From Montifringilla adamsi (Eukaryota > Chordata > Aves > Passeriformes > Passeridae), in contig JAGGNK010013558.1 in assembly GCA_017590115.1 (NCBI GenBank), positions 14,063,752 to 14,127,751 on the forward strand: a stretch of DNA of 64,000 bases. The letters are read 5' to 3'. Each line of letters starts with the position of its first letter. Positions within the stretch are counted from its first letter, which is position 1. Both the position numbers and the translations under genes were made by a program. The notes under the pieces are model-generated. The model was not told the DNA's origin. It was given only the letters and a program-made list of their open reading frames with translations, and ran no database searches. Shown here in pieces: positions 38,901 to 49,532 of this stretch.

Positions 38901-39552
38901 AAAGAAAGACTGACTTTGCTGTGTGGTTCTAGTTCCAAGACTTGGTGGCAGGTTGGTGAATTAAAAATGTTATTCTAAATTAACTGAACAATTTTCAGTA
39001 TTGTGCACTTAGCTGTAAAGCTCTGAGGTAAAATTAACAATTGAAAAGAGAAGTTATCTGATGAGTATGGGAATGTTGCAGGGGTGTGTGTGTTCCCTGT
39101 CCTTTCTGGTTTGTTTCATGAGTCATTGCTTTCTCCTTCCCTCTGCCACACCTGGTTTTCTTAGGCTCTGATAACAGTGTGATTGCCACATTGCAGCCCT
39201 CACGAAAGCCGTGCAGGATCCCATGTGAGAATTTGGATGAGGAAGGTCCTGCTGCTGTTGTTACAATCAACCACCCAGCAATTGCTGGGGCTTTGGCTCT
39301 GCTGGGCTCTGCTGTCGGCACAGTCCCTGTACAAGGTGCCTTCCGTGGTCAGATGGTTTGGAACAGGATGTCAAAACCTTTCTTTGCAGTTAGAGACCAA
39401 ATACAGCAGTTTAGCTCAAGATTAACACTGGCTTCCCACAGTCTTCTGGATGGAAATGGATATTTTGGCATATTCCCTGTAGCAGCTGACTAACCATAAA
39501 TAAAGATTTGCCAGTGGGCCATGTCCTAATCCATGGCTCGGTGACCATCAGA

Positions 39553-39590
39553 GATCACAGAGCTCTCTGTGATCACGTGTGTGTGTGTGT
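39553..39590. repeat. 10-bp inverted repeat followed by a short GT run
   Basis: gatcacagag (39553-39562) and ctctgtgatc (39565-39574) are perfect reverse complements around CT. A short (GT)n run follows at about 39577-39590. Confidence 0.8.
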
Positions 39591-39877
39591 TCATGTCTGT
39601 GAAATGAGCAGCACATCATTTAATTTCCCTCTATCTTGGGTCTCTATCACTAGGGAACAGTTAACATTCCTTTTGCTACTCTGATAGAAATGCCATTCAT
39701 TTTTAGGCTGATACCCTAAAGGCACCCATACCTTAACTTTATAATTACACATGGCGAAAGGCAGCACTAAAATCTCATGTTCTCTCTCCAATTCTTGCCA
39801 GCTCTTCTGTGGAGGAAATTTTTAAGGAAAAAAAAAAAAAGTAATTCAGCTTATCTCTTTTTGTCTTTTCTTTACAG

Positions 39878-39981
39878 ACATTTCCAACAATGGAAAGTTT
39901 CACAAGAGGTACACCCACAAGAGAGCAAGAAGGAAGGAGAATATTAAAAATACAACTTTTGCCAGCAAAAAAGAGAAGGAA
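39878..39981 (+). other. Candidate internal coding exon, 104 bp, unknown gene
   Basis: The segment has a strong acceptor (ctctttttgtcttttctttacag) and a near-consensus donor (GAA|GTAAGTAT). One frame is open throughout if the exon begins with the last two bases of a split codon and ends in phase 0. It encodes 34 residues, very basic, including KFHKRYTHKRARRKE and ending in KKEKE. Another frame is also open, so the choice rests on the residue pattern, which looks like a basic nuclear or extracellular tail. I do not recognise the protein. No matching neighbouring exon with a compatible phase and good splice sites was found, the nearest possibility being the weakly bounded 43898-43975. It may be a real alternative or lncRNA exon, or chance. 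Confidence 0.3.
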
Positions 39982-40049
39982 GTAAGTATATCTAAAAAAA
40001 AAAAACTTGTATTACAAGTTTTCTTCTTGATCACACTGTAAAAATCTTA

Positions 40050-40100
40050 TTCATTTCAATGGAATTACCCAAGTGTAACTTCAAGGGGAATTTGGCTTAT
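40050..40100 (+). mobile_element. Ancient amniote interspersed-repeat remnant
   Basis: 'catttcaatggaattaccc', 'aagtgtaacttcaagggg', 'aatttggctt' follow the order of a phrase I know from turtle, crocodile and bird DNA (acttcaatggaattactcc, agtgtaactgagagcag, aatttggccc). This marks a deeply old element still recognisable here. Its formal family name is not certain to me. Confidence 0.4.
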
Positions 40101-41039
40101 GTGGGATGAGGGTAGGAGGTTCAGGAGTAGAGGCTGGCAGGACTCCTCATTCCCTGTGGCTCCTTTTTCTGGGAAGAGTGAAAGGAAGAACACCCCACAG
40201 CACATGTACTCAAAACATTTCACCAAACAGATCACTCATCCCAGCCAGAGTCAAAAAGTCCATTCTCCAGCTCCTATGACAAATACACAGAGCCCTGACA
40301 GAAGGGATACTCCAGGCTGGAAATCTGGGGCGCCCCTTTCTGTGGTACAAAATTAAATCCAGTAGAGAGAGACAAGAAGTGGCATTTCCAGGAGGAGCAT
40401 TTCTGTTTGGATGCTGGGGGGTCACACACAGCTGCTGGTGCTGCTGATGACACACAAGGCACGGAGCCCGTGCTGCTCCCCAGCACAGAGCACAGCCTGA
40501 GCTGCTGAACCAGCTCTGCTCAAGAGTGACTGCAATGAACCCCTGATCTCTGTACTGTGTATCACCCAGTGGATGAAACACTCCCCACCAGCACCTAACT
40601 ACAGCTTGAAGATATCACAGCATGGCTGCATATCTGGCTGACTAAACCTCTGCAGTGGTTTTGTCCAAAACTCCCACTGACATCAGCCAGGCACGGTCTG
40701 GGTGGGGGTCACTGGAATCCCCCTGAGGATGTCAGATTACAACACTCCAAGGGATTAGAGCTAAACCAGTGCTGCTTATGGCACTGGCTGTGTGGAAAGA
40801 TTTATGAAGGGTTGGCAATTGCAGCCTGCAGTGAAAATACACGTTTTAACAGTACAGTGACTAAAACTAATGTTGTATTTCTGCTAGCTGCTGCCTGGGA
40901 GTTTGCTGATGTACTTAGTTCATAAGTTCAGGGCTAGAAGACCTTACTCATCACAGCTCTTAATGCTCCTAGCCTACTGCAAAGCCTGGCACCTGACTTG
41001 ATGAATAGTTACTGGAATTAATCATCTGAGGAGACCAGT

Positions 41040-41620
41040 TTCTTCATCGTACATTTGTCTGAAAAATTGCTCTCTTTGTGGAAGCTTTTAATGGATTTCT
41101 CAAGTCTTTCTGAACCGTGACACATAATGCCTGACATTCAATGGAAGCGACAAATGAAAGGGATGAAAACTGAGGTGGAAGCACAATTACTGCATATCCA
41201 AATATGCTTTGGTAGCTGAAATTCGTAGGTGATGTGGGACAGTTTAACACTGCCAGGGGCTGACAGTCCCCTTCTGCACAGGCATCCACGCTGCCACCCC
41301 GCTCTCCTTTCCCCAAATTTAATTGCCTTGCAATTATTGGCTAGGAAAAAACCTGTAATCACTAGTGATTAATTGCCCGTCCCTGGAACTGACAGGAAGA
41401 ATGGTCTCAGGGCTTCTGTCCATAGCATCATTTAGCAGGGAAAATACAGCAAGTTGTTTTGGAAATGTCAGGGGGAAGTTGCCAGCTCTCCTCTTGGGCT
41501 TGGATGGCTGCTGGAGCACTTCGAGCTCTGCTATTTCCATTACAATGGGACACAAATAATCTGATTTTCACAGACAGCAATGAGAAACCAGCTCCGGGCC
41601 TAAAGAGATTCTGTAATGCA
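41040..41620. promoter_or_regulatory. Candidate conserved non-coding element / enhancer
   Basis: This 0.6-kb block is repeat-free and dense in A/T-rich factor cores: cacaattactgcatatcc, atccaaatatgc (octamer/POU-like), caaatttaattgcc, tgcaattattggc, and the 16-bp palindrome at 41356-41371 (TAATCACT and its complement). It also keeps several CpGs (atcgtac, gaagcgac, ccacgct, cttcgagc, ctccggg, ctgcgggg) in otherwise CpG-poor DNA. These traits are typical of developmental enhancers, but sequence alone cannot show conservation or activity. Confidence 0.25.
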
Positions 41621-42584
41621 TCTCCTCCTGCGGGGAAGTGGGAACAGAGCTCACCTTGCTTAGGTGATGCAGAGCATTGACCTGCAGTGAGACTCTGCCT
41701 TTTTTGGAGAAAGCAAGGATGAGATTTTACGGAACCTGCCTTAGATTTTCTCACTTCCACCTTTTACACCCTGGACTGCATCAAAATCCATATGTGCCCT
41801 CATGATCACAAGTCACAGACCCACCTTTCTCTCCTGAATGACAGGCTGTCACCATGAGCTCAGTTTGGTAGGATCAAAGCTGATTCTTTCAGAACACTCC
41901 AGAGAACACCATTATTTCATTTGTCATCCAGAAAAAAAGGGGAACAAGATTCCTTTCAGGTTATCATACCCACGTTATTTCTAATTCCAGCAGAGAGGAG
42001 CAGACCATATCTCTGCTGTATTTCCATGCCCATGTAGTTTCATTTCACACCTTACAAGCTCTCCTGTCTTGCTATAAGTGGAGCAGTATCCAGGATATTG
42101 TCAAATACAATCAAGCACTTAGTAATTTAAAAAAAACCAAAAAACCCCACAAAAATAGCCCAAAAACAACAACAAAAAAAGAGGTGCAGGAAAATTATGT
42201 GTCCAGTTCTGAAATCTCAAGTGATTGGGGAAAATCTTTACCAAAAAATGTTACCAACCACATGTACAAGGATCCTGTTACAGGAGTTAGAAAAAAAGCA
42301 GCCACCACATCAGTGCAGCCCCATAATTTAGAGGCTGAAATTCTCGTTCTGGGGTATGTGCCATAATTTTTAATAAAAACAAATCTAAAATAGAGCTGCT
42401 GCCAAGCAAAGCATTACCAGGGCTGCCAGAAGACCTTCTGAGGAGCCAGCCCTACACAAAACCAGACACGGTTTGGACATGGCTGGTAAGGAAGGTTTAT
42501 TTGGATAGCTTGTGGATTTGCATGGAAATTACAGCAGATTGAGGTGCTTCTTTTTTGCTGAATTGGAAAATATTTGATGGAGAG

Positions 42585-43151
42585 TGCTGTGGTTTAACCC
42601 CAAATGGCAACTAAACCCCACACAGCCTCTTGCTTCCACCCAGTGGGATGCAAGAGAGAATCAAAAGGGAGAAAACTTGTGGATTGAGATGAAGAGAGAG
42701 AATTAGGTAAATCAGAAGCTGTGTGTGCAAATAAAAAGCAAAACAAGGAATTCACTTGCCACTTTCCAAGGGCTGGCAGGTGCTCAGCCATCCCCAGGAT
42801 CACAGGGCTCCATCACATGTAATGATGATGTGGGAAGACAAACACCATCACTTTGAATGTCTCCTCCTTCCTCCTTCTTCCTCCAGCTCCATACACTGAC
42901 CATGACTCCACAGGGTCTGGGATATCCCTTGGGTCAGCTGGGGACAGCTGTCCTGGCTGTGTCCCCTCCCTGCTCCTTGTGCCCCAGTCCTGCTCACTGG
43001 TGGGGTGAGAAGAAGAAAAGGCCTTGGCTGTGTGCAAGCACCATTCAGCAAGAAAAAAATAATCCCTGAGTTATCAACAGCACAAATCCAAAACAGCCCT
43101 ACACTGGCTACTGTGAAGAAAACAAACTTTACTCCAGCCAAAAGTAGCACA
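42585..43151 (-). mobile_element. Solo LTR of an avian endogenous retrovirus
   Basis: On the plus strand it runs from tgctgtggtttaacccc to ccagccaaaagtagcaca, giving 5'-TG...CA-3' ends on both strands. Internal phrases (gggagaaaacttgtgg..ttgagatgaag, aaacaaggaattcactt, ccatccccaggatcacaggg, tatcccttgggtcagctgggg) are those of an abundant bird LTR type. On the minus strand a TATA-like gtgtatggagctgg precedes the region corresponding to R/U5, so the element reads leftward. No internal gag/pol sequence or primer-binding site adjoins either end, so it is a solo LTR. The flanks (ggagag and ggggaa) do not form a clean target duplication. Confidence 0.75.
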
Positions 43152-45874
43152 GGGGAAAAAAGTATTTCTGAAAATTCACAGCCTCTCCTACTCTGTTTTA
43201 CACAGCAGCTGGGAACAGCTTTTCCAGATGGTTTGAGGTAGGAAAAGAAAAGCACATTTGCTACATGACACTGGAAAGTTCACAGAGCCAGATGACAGAC
43301 ATGAACCTGGTTTGGGGACAGGACTCAGCCTGACACATGGAAAACACAGCTTTTCCCACAGCACTTTCTGGATCTGTTCTTGTAACTGTCTCTGTTGGGT
43401 AAAAACTTTCCATGTGAGTCTGTTGTACCAAAAAATATCCAATTAAAACCAGACTACTACAGCACAGAAAAGATATAAGCAGGTTTTTTTTAAAAAATGC
43501 AACAAGTGGGTTGTAAACCGTTTCGGTCCTGCAGCTTTTGTTCATGCCAAGCCCTGAAGTAATGGAAACTGGATTCCAACTGACCAAAGCAAAATCTTGC
43601 CAAAAAATCTTTTGTCTAGTACATTTGCTGCTTTTATTAAATACAAAGTCCCTTCTGGAGAAGATCAAGCAGAGTAGGTGGCAGCAAATCCTGGCATCAC
43701 CTTCTGAGATATCAGTGGCCTCTTGTGTTGCCTTGTGCACTGGATTTTTTGCTCACTTGCCAGAGCACCACTGAAGCTGAGTTATTATTAAATGACTGAT
43801 TGAGTCCCAAACACAGATGTGATAAGATACTGGCCCCCCGCTCTGTCTTGATATTTGTTACATGATTTTTTTTCTTTCTGCTCTGCATGTTGAAAAGGAA
43901 GTTCAATGTTGTGGAGAATTTGAAATTGGCTCACACTGCAGAGGAGATTTCATTACCAACACATCAGCCCTCAAGGTACGCAGTAATTCTCTCCTTTATA
44001 TTACTGGAATTTTTTGTATCTTTTCTAGGAACTAGGTATTGATCCTTGGAAAATGAAAAACCCTTAAAATAAAATATAGATAACTGCAATCCCAGTGGTC
44101 CCATTAAAGGATTGAATGCTTCATATTCACCTCATAAGAACATTTGGAACAAGAGCAGACAGCAAGGTTCCTCCTTCATCACTGGGGCATGGTATCCACA
44201 AAGGAATGGCTCTTAAACTTCCCAGGATTAGTCTACACACAAATTACCATAGTGCAACCAAAACAGATAGATGTTGCAGTGCTCTTTCCTACCACATCAA
44301 GATATTTTTTCTGCTTAGAAATTGTTTTATCATATTCCAGTTTAAATCAGCTACTTAGCAATTTAATCTTAAATTAAATAGAGGAAAAGTAAACCTTCAC
44401 AGAAACCATAATTAGTTTGACAAAACTAGGTTAAACTGTCAATTAAACCAACACAACTTCATATATCTACGTGCCCTTGAACTTCTTGACTGTGAAAAAT
44501 CCATATTAAATTGCTGGACGTGATCTCCCTTGAAGTTTCAGCTTGTAGGTTTTGGCTGGGAAAAAGTTCTTCAGTCTAGCAGAGGTAGCAAATCTGACAT
44601 TCGAGAAACACCAAAATGCTGAGCCTCTACACATGACTATATAGTTTTCTTGTATTTATTTGAGCAATGATGTGAAGGCAAAAAAAGAGCAGTATGAGGT
44701 GTCCTGCTGATTTCCATGGCACAAAGGTACCTCTGAAAATTAAGTCCCCAAGCATTATGCAAGTCATAACTTGCACATCAGGTGGTGCCTGCCTGGAGTA
44801 GCTGGAAGCACACACTAAATTAGCAGGTTTATGAGAGTATAATTAGTTTCCAGTGAGGGACCCAAGAGGATATGTCTCCAACGTGATTTCAGGTGCTAAA
44901 TAAAGCATAATAAAGCCCAAGAGGTAAGTACTCAATATAGAGACTGGATCCACCTGAGCTAGAGTCTCCTACATCTCCCAAGCCTGCAAGAGGTTGTAGG
45001 GGCTGTCCTAAATCCTCATCCACCCACCCAGCATGCAAATGATGCCTGGATCACAGCTGTCCTCCTGAGTGGGTGAGGGCCCCCTCAGAAACTCTGTCTC
45101 AGCCCAGAGAGACAGAAAATGGATCCACTTATGGGTCTGGCTTCCTTATGCGTAGAACAATCTCATTCTGCATTTTCTGCCAGGTTTCCTATCGATTATT
45201 TCATGCAGCTAGAGACTGATTATACCTGAGACATCAATGGTGTTATGTAAATATCTATCCTATATAATCAGTGTTATCTACCTAAGGCTTCTGAGGTTTC
45301 TAGTTTACTTCTGACAGGTTCATGAAGAGTAACTCAAGCTAATGATCCATGTCAGTTGGCTTAAATTCCTCAGTTGGAAATGCTCAGGGGGGCTGCAAAT
45401 CCAAAAAGGTTGAAAACCGAGGCAGTCAATAGACAGATAGTGTCAGTCAGTCTGATACTCTTAGTGTCTGACAGAAAAAATATCAATAGCTGGCATGATT
45501 GATGGGGAACGAAGGAAATACACCCACAAACAAAAAGTAAATAAACAGGATCTGAAAGGGCTGTGTTGCATTAATTTTGAGACTTCGTACTTTTCCCTTT
45601 TTTTAGCTGATTCGATTTCACTCCTTGGAGTAATCCTTTGATCTAGGCATACTTTATGATAAATTCATACATAGAGTGGCCCTCATGGCAGGACCTTTAA
45701 CATGGGCTCCACTCCCACCTGAGTGGAGCTTCTGGGAACTGCTATGGAGAGGAATGGAGATACATCATCTTATATTGAGTGACCTCTGCGTCATTAATAG
45801 TGTGTTGCTCAATGCCTTGCAAACATGTAAGTAAAGAAATTAAAGAGAGGAAATTATGGGTAATTCAGTTGTTT

Positions 45875-45891
45875 AAAAAAAAAAAAAAAAA
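45875..45891. repeat. A17 tract
   Basis: Simple homopolymer after 'cagttgttt'. Confidence 0.9.
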
Positions 45892-47057
45892 GGTCCTTCT
45901 TGAATGTGTTCACCTCCTCCTGGTGTTTGAAATTCTAAAGTGTTAAGCCATTTGGAACCGTAGATAGCACAGTTGTTGGCTGGAACCTGGATGTTTGAGT
46001 TCTGCCAGGCTATGAATAAAAATAGATTGATTTACATATTTGTTAACTTCATTTTGACAAGGTTGCAGGCATTTCAGGTCTTTCACATACTGTGGTCAAA
46101 ATGCCAACGAGGTCATTCCAGGAAATACAGAAATTCACCAACACATTTCCCAGGGTCAGAAATGCATCAGTTCCGGAGCAAAGAAAAAAGATAAGAGAAG
46201 GCACCGTATGGAGCCTGTTAAAAGTACAGGTGGGGAGGATCTGAAGGAACTTCAGAAGTGTAATATCATTATTAGGCAAGATACTGATGGATACTTCTCA
46301 GTTGCTGGCAACTAGATCAGTTTGTGGAATAGCAGATCAAAGTGCATGGATGTACATGGAAGACCATGCCTGTCACCTCAAGGAAGCATAAAGAAATTTA
46401 GGGTGGAAAAGGAAAGAAAGAAAAGTATGTGAGTCCAAACACACACTGCTTTTGTTTCAAATGAGCCCTTCCAGGCACTTCTGAGAAAATAAAGGCAGGT
46501 GAACTGTGATCTCAGCTCTTGGCAGCAGCTCAGTACCAGTCACACAGAGGGTTTCAGCAGGAAAAATCAAAGTGTGATTTCCAAGGAGGCTGGAGTCTCT
46601 TCTCCAAGAACCTGTCTCTCCTCTCACACAGAATGAAGTGTTCTGATTTTTCAAGCACTACACCTAGAGTCTACTTGTACCTTTATCTGCCTTCCATCCA
46701 ACAAATCTTTTTGGGGCATATAAGACTCGTTGTTTGCAGCTGGGGCTCCAGTTGGCATTTGAGCCAGTCCTCAGTACTAACCACACAGTGTCCTTAGCGC
46801 CCTGCTCTAGGCTGGAGCAAACTATATGGCTGGCACAAGTAAAGACAATCTGGGGTATCACAAGAGGAGAAAGAGCCTGGCTTCCCCCTGGCAGGACAGC
46901 TGTGAGCAGATCGTGCCACACGGCATGACAAACTCAAGTGCACGCTGGCATCTTAACCAGGACAATACAAACACTGCCAACACGAGTTATGTTGGGAACG
47001 AGTGATGCAACTTCTTGTTGCTACTTTTCCTTCACACCTTCAAACCCTTTTTTCCAA

Positions 47058-47090
47058 CCCCCCCCCCAAAAAAAAAAAAAAAAAAAAAAA
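47058..47090. repeat. C10-A23 composite homopolymer
   Basis: Ten C residues run directly into 23 A residues. The 124-codon frame crossing it (46938-47312, +) is not credible. Confidence 0.95.
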
Positions 47091-48349
47091 GTGAGAAATA
47101 TATCATTCTCCGGAGGGGTGAGGAAGTACTGCTACTGCTATTCTGAGCAGGAAAGAACAAAGCCAGTCCCTGAGCCAACATGTAGATCACTGAAGGGTTT
47201 ACATATTGTCATCAAGAATAGATGCCAGAATCTGATGTCTTTGATGGCCCATCAACAGTCTAATCAGCAACATAAAGCCATCTCAGAATGGAAATTATTT
47301 GTCACACTCTGAAAGACTGACATTTGACATCTGGTTTGACAGGTTACAAGGCACCCTTGTAAATGAAGAAATTCAGTTCTTTCATCAGAGTCTATAAATA
47401 ACACTTCTGTCATCCTGGGGGTTCTGGGATTCTAGAAGGTGAATTTGGACAGTCCCCCTCCAAGGCCACCTGGCATCCTCCCTTCACATCAGGAAAGAGA
47501 ATTTCTAATTGCCTCTCAACTCACACCTCTGAGAAGACCCTAAAGCCAAAGGACCAACACACATAGGAAATACAAGGGTAGACAGAAAATTGACTGAAAT
47601 GTGCCATGATTAACCTATCAAACACAACGGTCGTGTGTTACAATGTTGGGACATAAATCAGATATTAATTAACATCCCACTCACTGCAGGATGCTCTGAA
47701 ATACTGATACCTGCAGAAGAAAATGTCCTTTCCACAGCAGTCCTGGTGCAACTCTGCATTTCTCAGGGATGTAGGGACTGAGACATACTTCACTGTCTGG
47801 TACTACTGCAAAATGCAGAACAGGGAAGCACTTCACAACACTCATTAGAGATAAGGTACCCTGCTTAGAAGCTGTAACAGAGCAATAAGATCATGCTAGC
47901 AAGTACCAGAACACCATAATTGAATTATCTTTTAAAGAATGAAGCACTTGTGGCAGTCTTCTGGTTTTGTGTGCAGAGAGTTTCACAGCACTGCAATGTG
48001 CAGAAAAGGCTCCATCCTCAAGGTCACTGCTGATTTTATGCCCAGTGATGTTCAGGAGAGTTTTGGTGGGCAAAGAGTGCAGAGTTTTTTCCTCAAATCA
48101 ATTGCCCTGATAAGAACTTGCACAAATGGCTGCATAGGATGAGAGCAGATGTCTGTCTAATCCTCTGTCCTCTTCCCCATCATGCTCAAAATCAAAATAT
48201 ACACTGGACTCCACCTGACAGCCTTCCTGGAACAGAGTCAAACTCAAGTACATTTGCTTTGCACTTGTGCATCAACAGACTGAAATTCTGGAAAAATAAC
48301 AAGGGACATGTATTAAAAGCTGAGGGTTTTCCAGTAATAACTCCTATAA

Positions 48350-48535
48350 ACCAATCACACCCATTGAAATCAACCAGGCATGCCATTTATTTGGTGTTTT
48401 GATAAATTACAGCCCTGGGGGGCACTGAGGGCTAGATTTTAAAAGCTGTTCAGCTGTTTAACTCTCATTGATTTCAGTGTAATTGATTTCAGTGGGAGTT
48501 GGGGGCCTGCATTGCTTCACACTTTGGGCCAGGCC
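48350..48535. mobile_element. Ancient amniote interspersed-repeat remnant
   Basis: 'cacacccattgaaatcaacc', 'tctcattgatttcagtg', 'gatttcagtgggagttggg' then 'ggcctgcattgc' and 'tttgggccagg' recall the widespread old amniote repeat phrase 'ttgacttcaatgggagttagg', 'gcctaaatacc', 'gatctgggcc'. The inverted cattgaaatcaa/ttgatttcagtg pair is part of this pattern. The copy is strongly diverged. Confidence 0.4.
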
Positions 48536-48648
48536 CTCCTATGGTAACTGTACCAATTAGGCAGGAGAGCCATTTATCAGGAGCCCCATTAAACAGAATC
48601 AGAGGTGCCCAATTACATCTAAATTACCAGTTCAGCCCCTGTGATGTT

Positions 48649-48717
48649 GGAAGGGAAGGGAAGGGAAGGGGAGAGGAGGGAAGGGAAGGGAAGGGGAGGG
48701 GAGGGAAGGGGAGGGGA
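48649..48717. repeat. Pure purine (GGAAG/GGGGA)n tract
   Basis: About 69 bases of G and A only on the plus strand, built from imperfect ggaag, ggaagg and gggga units. Homopurine-homopyrimidine tracts of this kind can form triplex DNA or G-quadruplexes. The minus strand reads as a false Pro/Leu/Phe/Ser-rich peptide. Confidence 0.95.
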
Positions 48718-49194
48718 GCAGAGCAGAGCTTGTTGTCAGCACCACCACTGACAGGGGAGCATGTCTTCCATTGTACCCCGCTTACAGCAAGCTCATCCAA
48801 GGAAAACATCCTGCTGTCTCCATTAACCCACGGGGTATTTTGACCCTCCCATCGGGTCACTCTGTCACTGCAACAGCCTAATGGTGTAATGGATACCAGG
48901 AAGAAAAGCAGCCTGAGTCCAAACCTAAATGAGTGGGGCTTACATAATTAGAGGGTGAGAGAAAGAGAAACTGGAATCAGAGACACGGCCTTTTCAGGGT
49001 TTCCAAGGCAGCAAGTGACTGCTTCTCATGCAGCACGCACCGCAATCGTGTTTGCAATTCTACAGCATCAGTTTCCCCTATGAGCAAGAGAAAAGAAATC
49101 CCCACTCTTTTGAAATGTGAGTGCTTTTGAAATAACAGAGAGAAGGTCTGGGACATTATGCTCCACATGAGTAGTTGTGGTGATATCTTCATTC

Positions 49195-49450
49195 ATTTGA
49201 TATCATCTTCTGACATTTCGTTCCATTTGCAGGCGAGTCATTTGTAACGTTACGTACAAAGGATTCTGGTGCCATGATCTTTAGCTTTTGCCCTGCATTT
49301 AATACTAAAGATCACTCAGCCGTGATGAAACCAGCTGGATGAAATTCCTCTCCTGCAAGACACGAAGGCCAATGACAGTATGAAAGATGTGGGGCTGCTT
49401 TGTCATTTATTGCTTCATATCCCATATGTTTGTCTGATTGGTGAAGGGAA
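49195..49450. other. Repeat-free block with CpGs in A/T-rich DNA (possible conserved element)
   Basis: It contains tttcgttcc, ggcgagtcatttgtaacgttacgtac and cagccgtgatg, an unusual CpG density for this window, together with ATTA-type cores. The tccatttgcag before ggcgag looks like an acceptor, but the following frames hit stops (ttgtaacg). It could be a regulatory element. Evidence is weak. Confidence 0.15.
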
Positions 49451-49509
49451 AGGTCTGTTTATTAGTACAATAGCTCATGTGAATTGCAAGCAGCTGAATG
49501 GGAAAATGG

Positions 49510-49532
49510 AAAAAAAAAAAAAAGGGGGGGGG
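49510..49532. repeat. A14-G9 composite homopolymer
   Basis: A run directly followed by a G run. It breaks the frame at 49380-49565 and is probably length-variable. Confidence 0.95.

Larger units (their letters stand above)
25963..39877. other. No established gene; mostly unique non-coding sequence
   Basis: Frames up to 150 codons occur on opposite strands over the same DNA (28852-29304 minus, 28950-29363 plus), which argues for chance. The part 27600-27920 is repeat-free and A/T-rich with GATA-type (cagataagatac) and ATTA cores, so it might be a conserved element. An 83-codon frame at 37205-37456 (+) follows an acceptor-like ttattcttgtaaaccatttacag (AG at 37236-37237 region) but has no clear donor. 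No product can be named. Confidence 0.6.
39982..42584. other. No gene visible; contains repeat remnant and enhancer-like block
   Basis: Apart from the ancient repeat remnant at 40050-40100, the enhancer-like block at 41040-41620 and an A-rich stretch at 42129-42180 (aaccaaaaaacccc-type), there is no recognisable feature. A frame of 123 codons on the minus strand (40210-40581) is unlike known proteins. Confidence 0.6.
43152..48648. other. No established gene; unique non-coding sequence
   Basis: The longest frame is 159 codons on the minus strand (43261-43740), with no recognisable domain. A 78-bp segment at 43898-43975 (+) lies between a poor acceptor (tgttgaaaag) and a GTACGC donor and is open in two frames. 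This is too weak for an exon call. A GTAAGT at 44924 follows stops in all frames. Homopolymers occur at 45875-45891 and 47058-47090. Confidence 0.6.

Noticed and set aside
43261..43740. 159-codon minus-strand open frame
   Set aside because: No recognisable domain, no splice or promoter context, and its length is possible by chance in a 64-kb six-frame scan.
43898..43975. Possible 78-bp exon that would be phase-compatible with the candidate at 39878-39981
   Set aside because: The acceptor (tgttgaaaag) is poor, two frames are open, and no family match is visible.
48624..48860. Proline-rich minus-strand peptide
   Set aside because: It is the translation of the GGAAG repeat.
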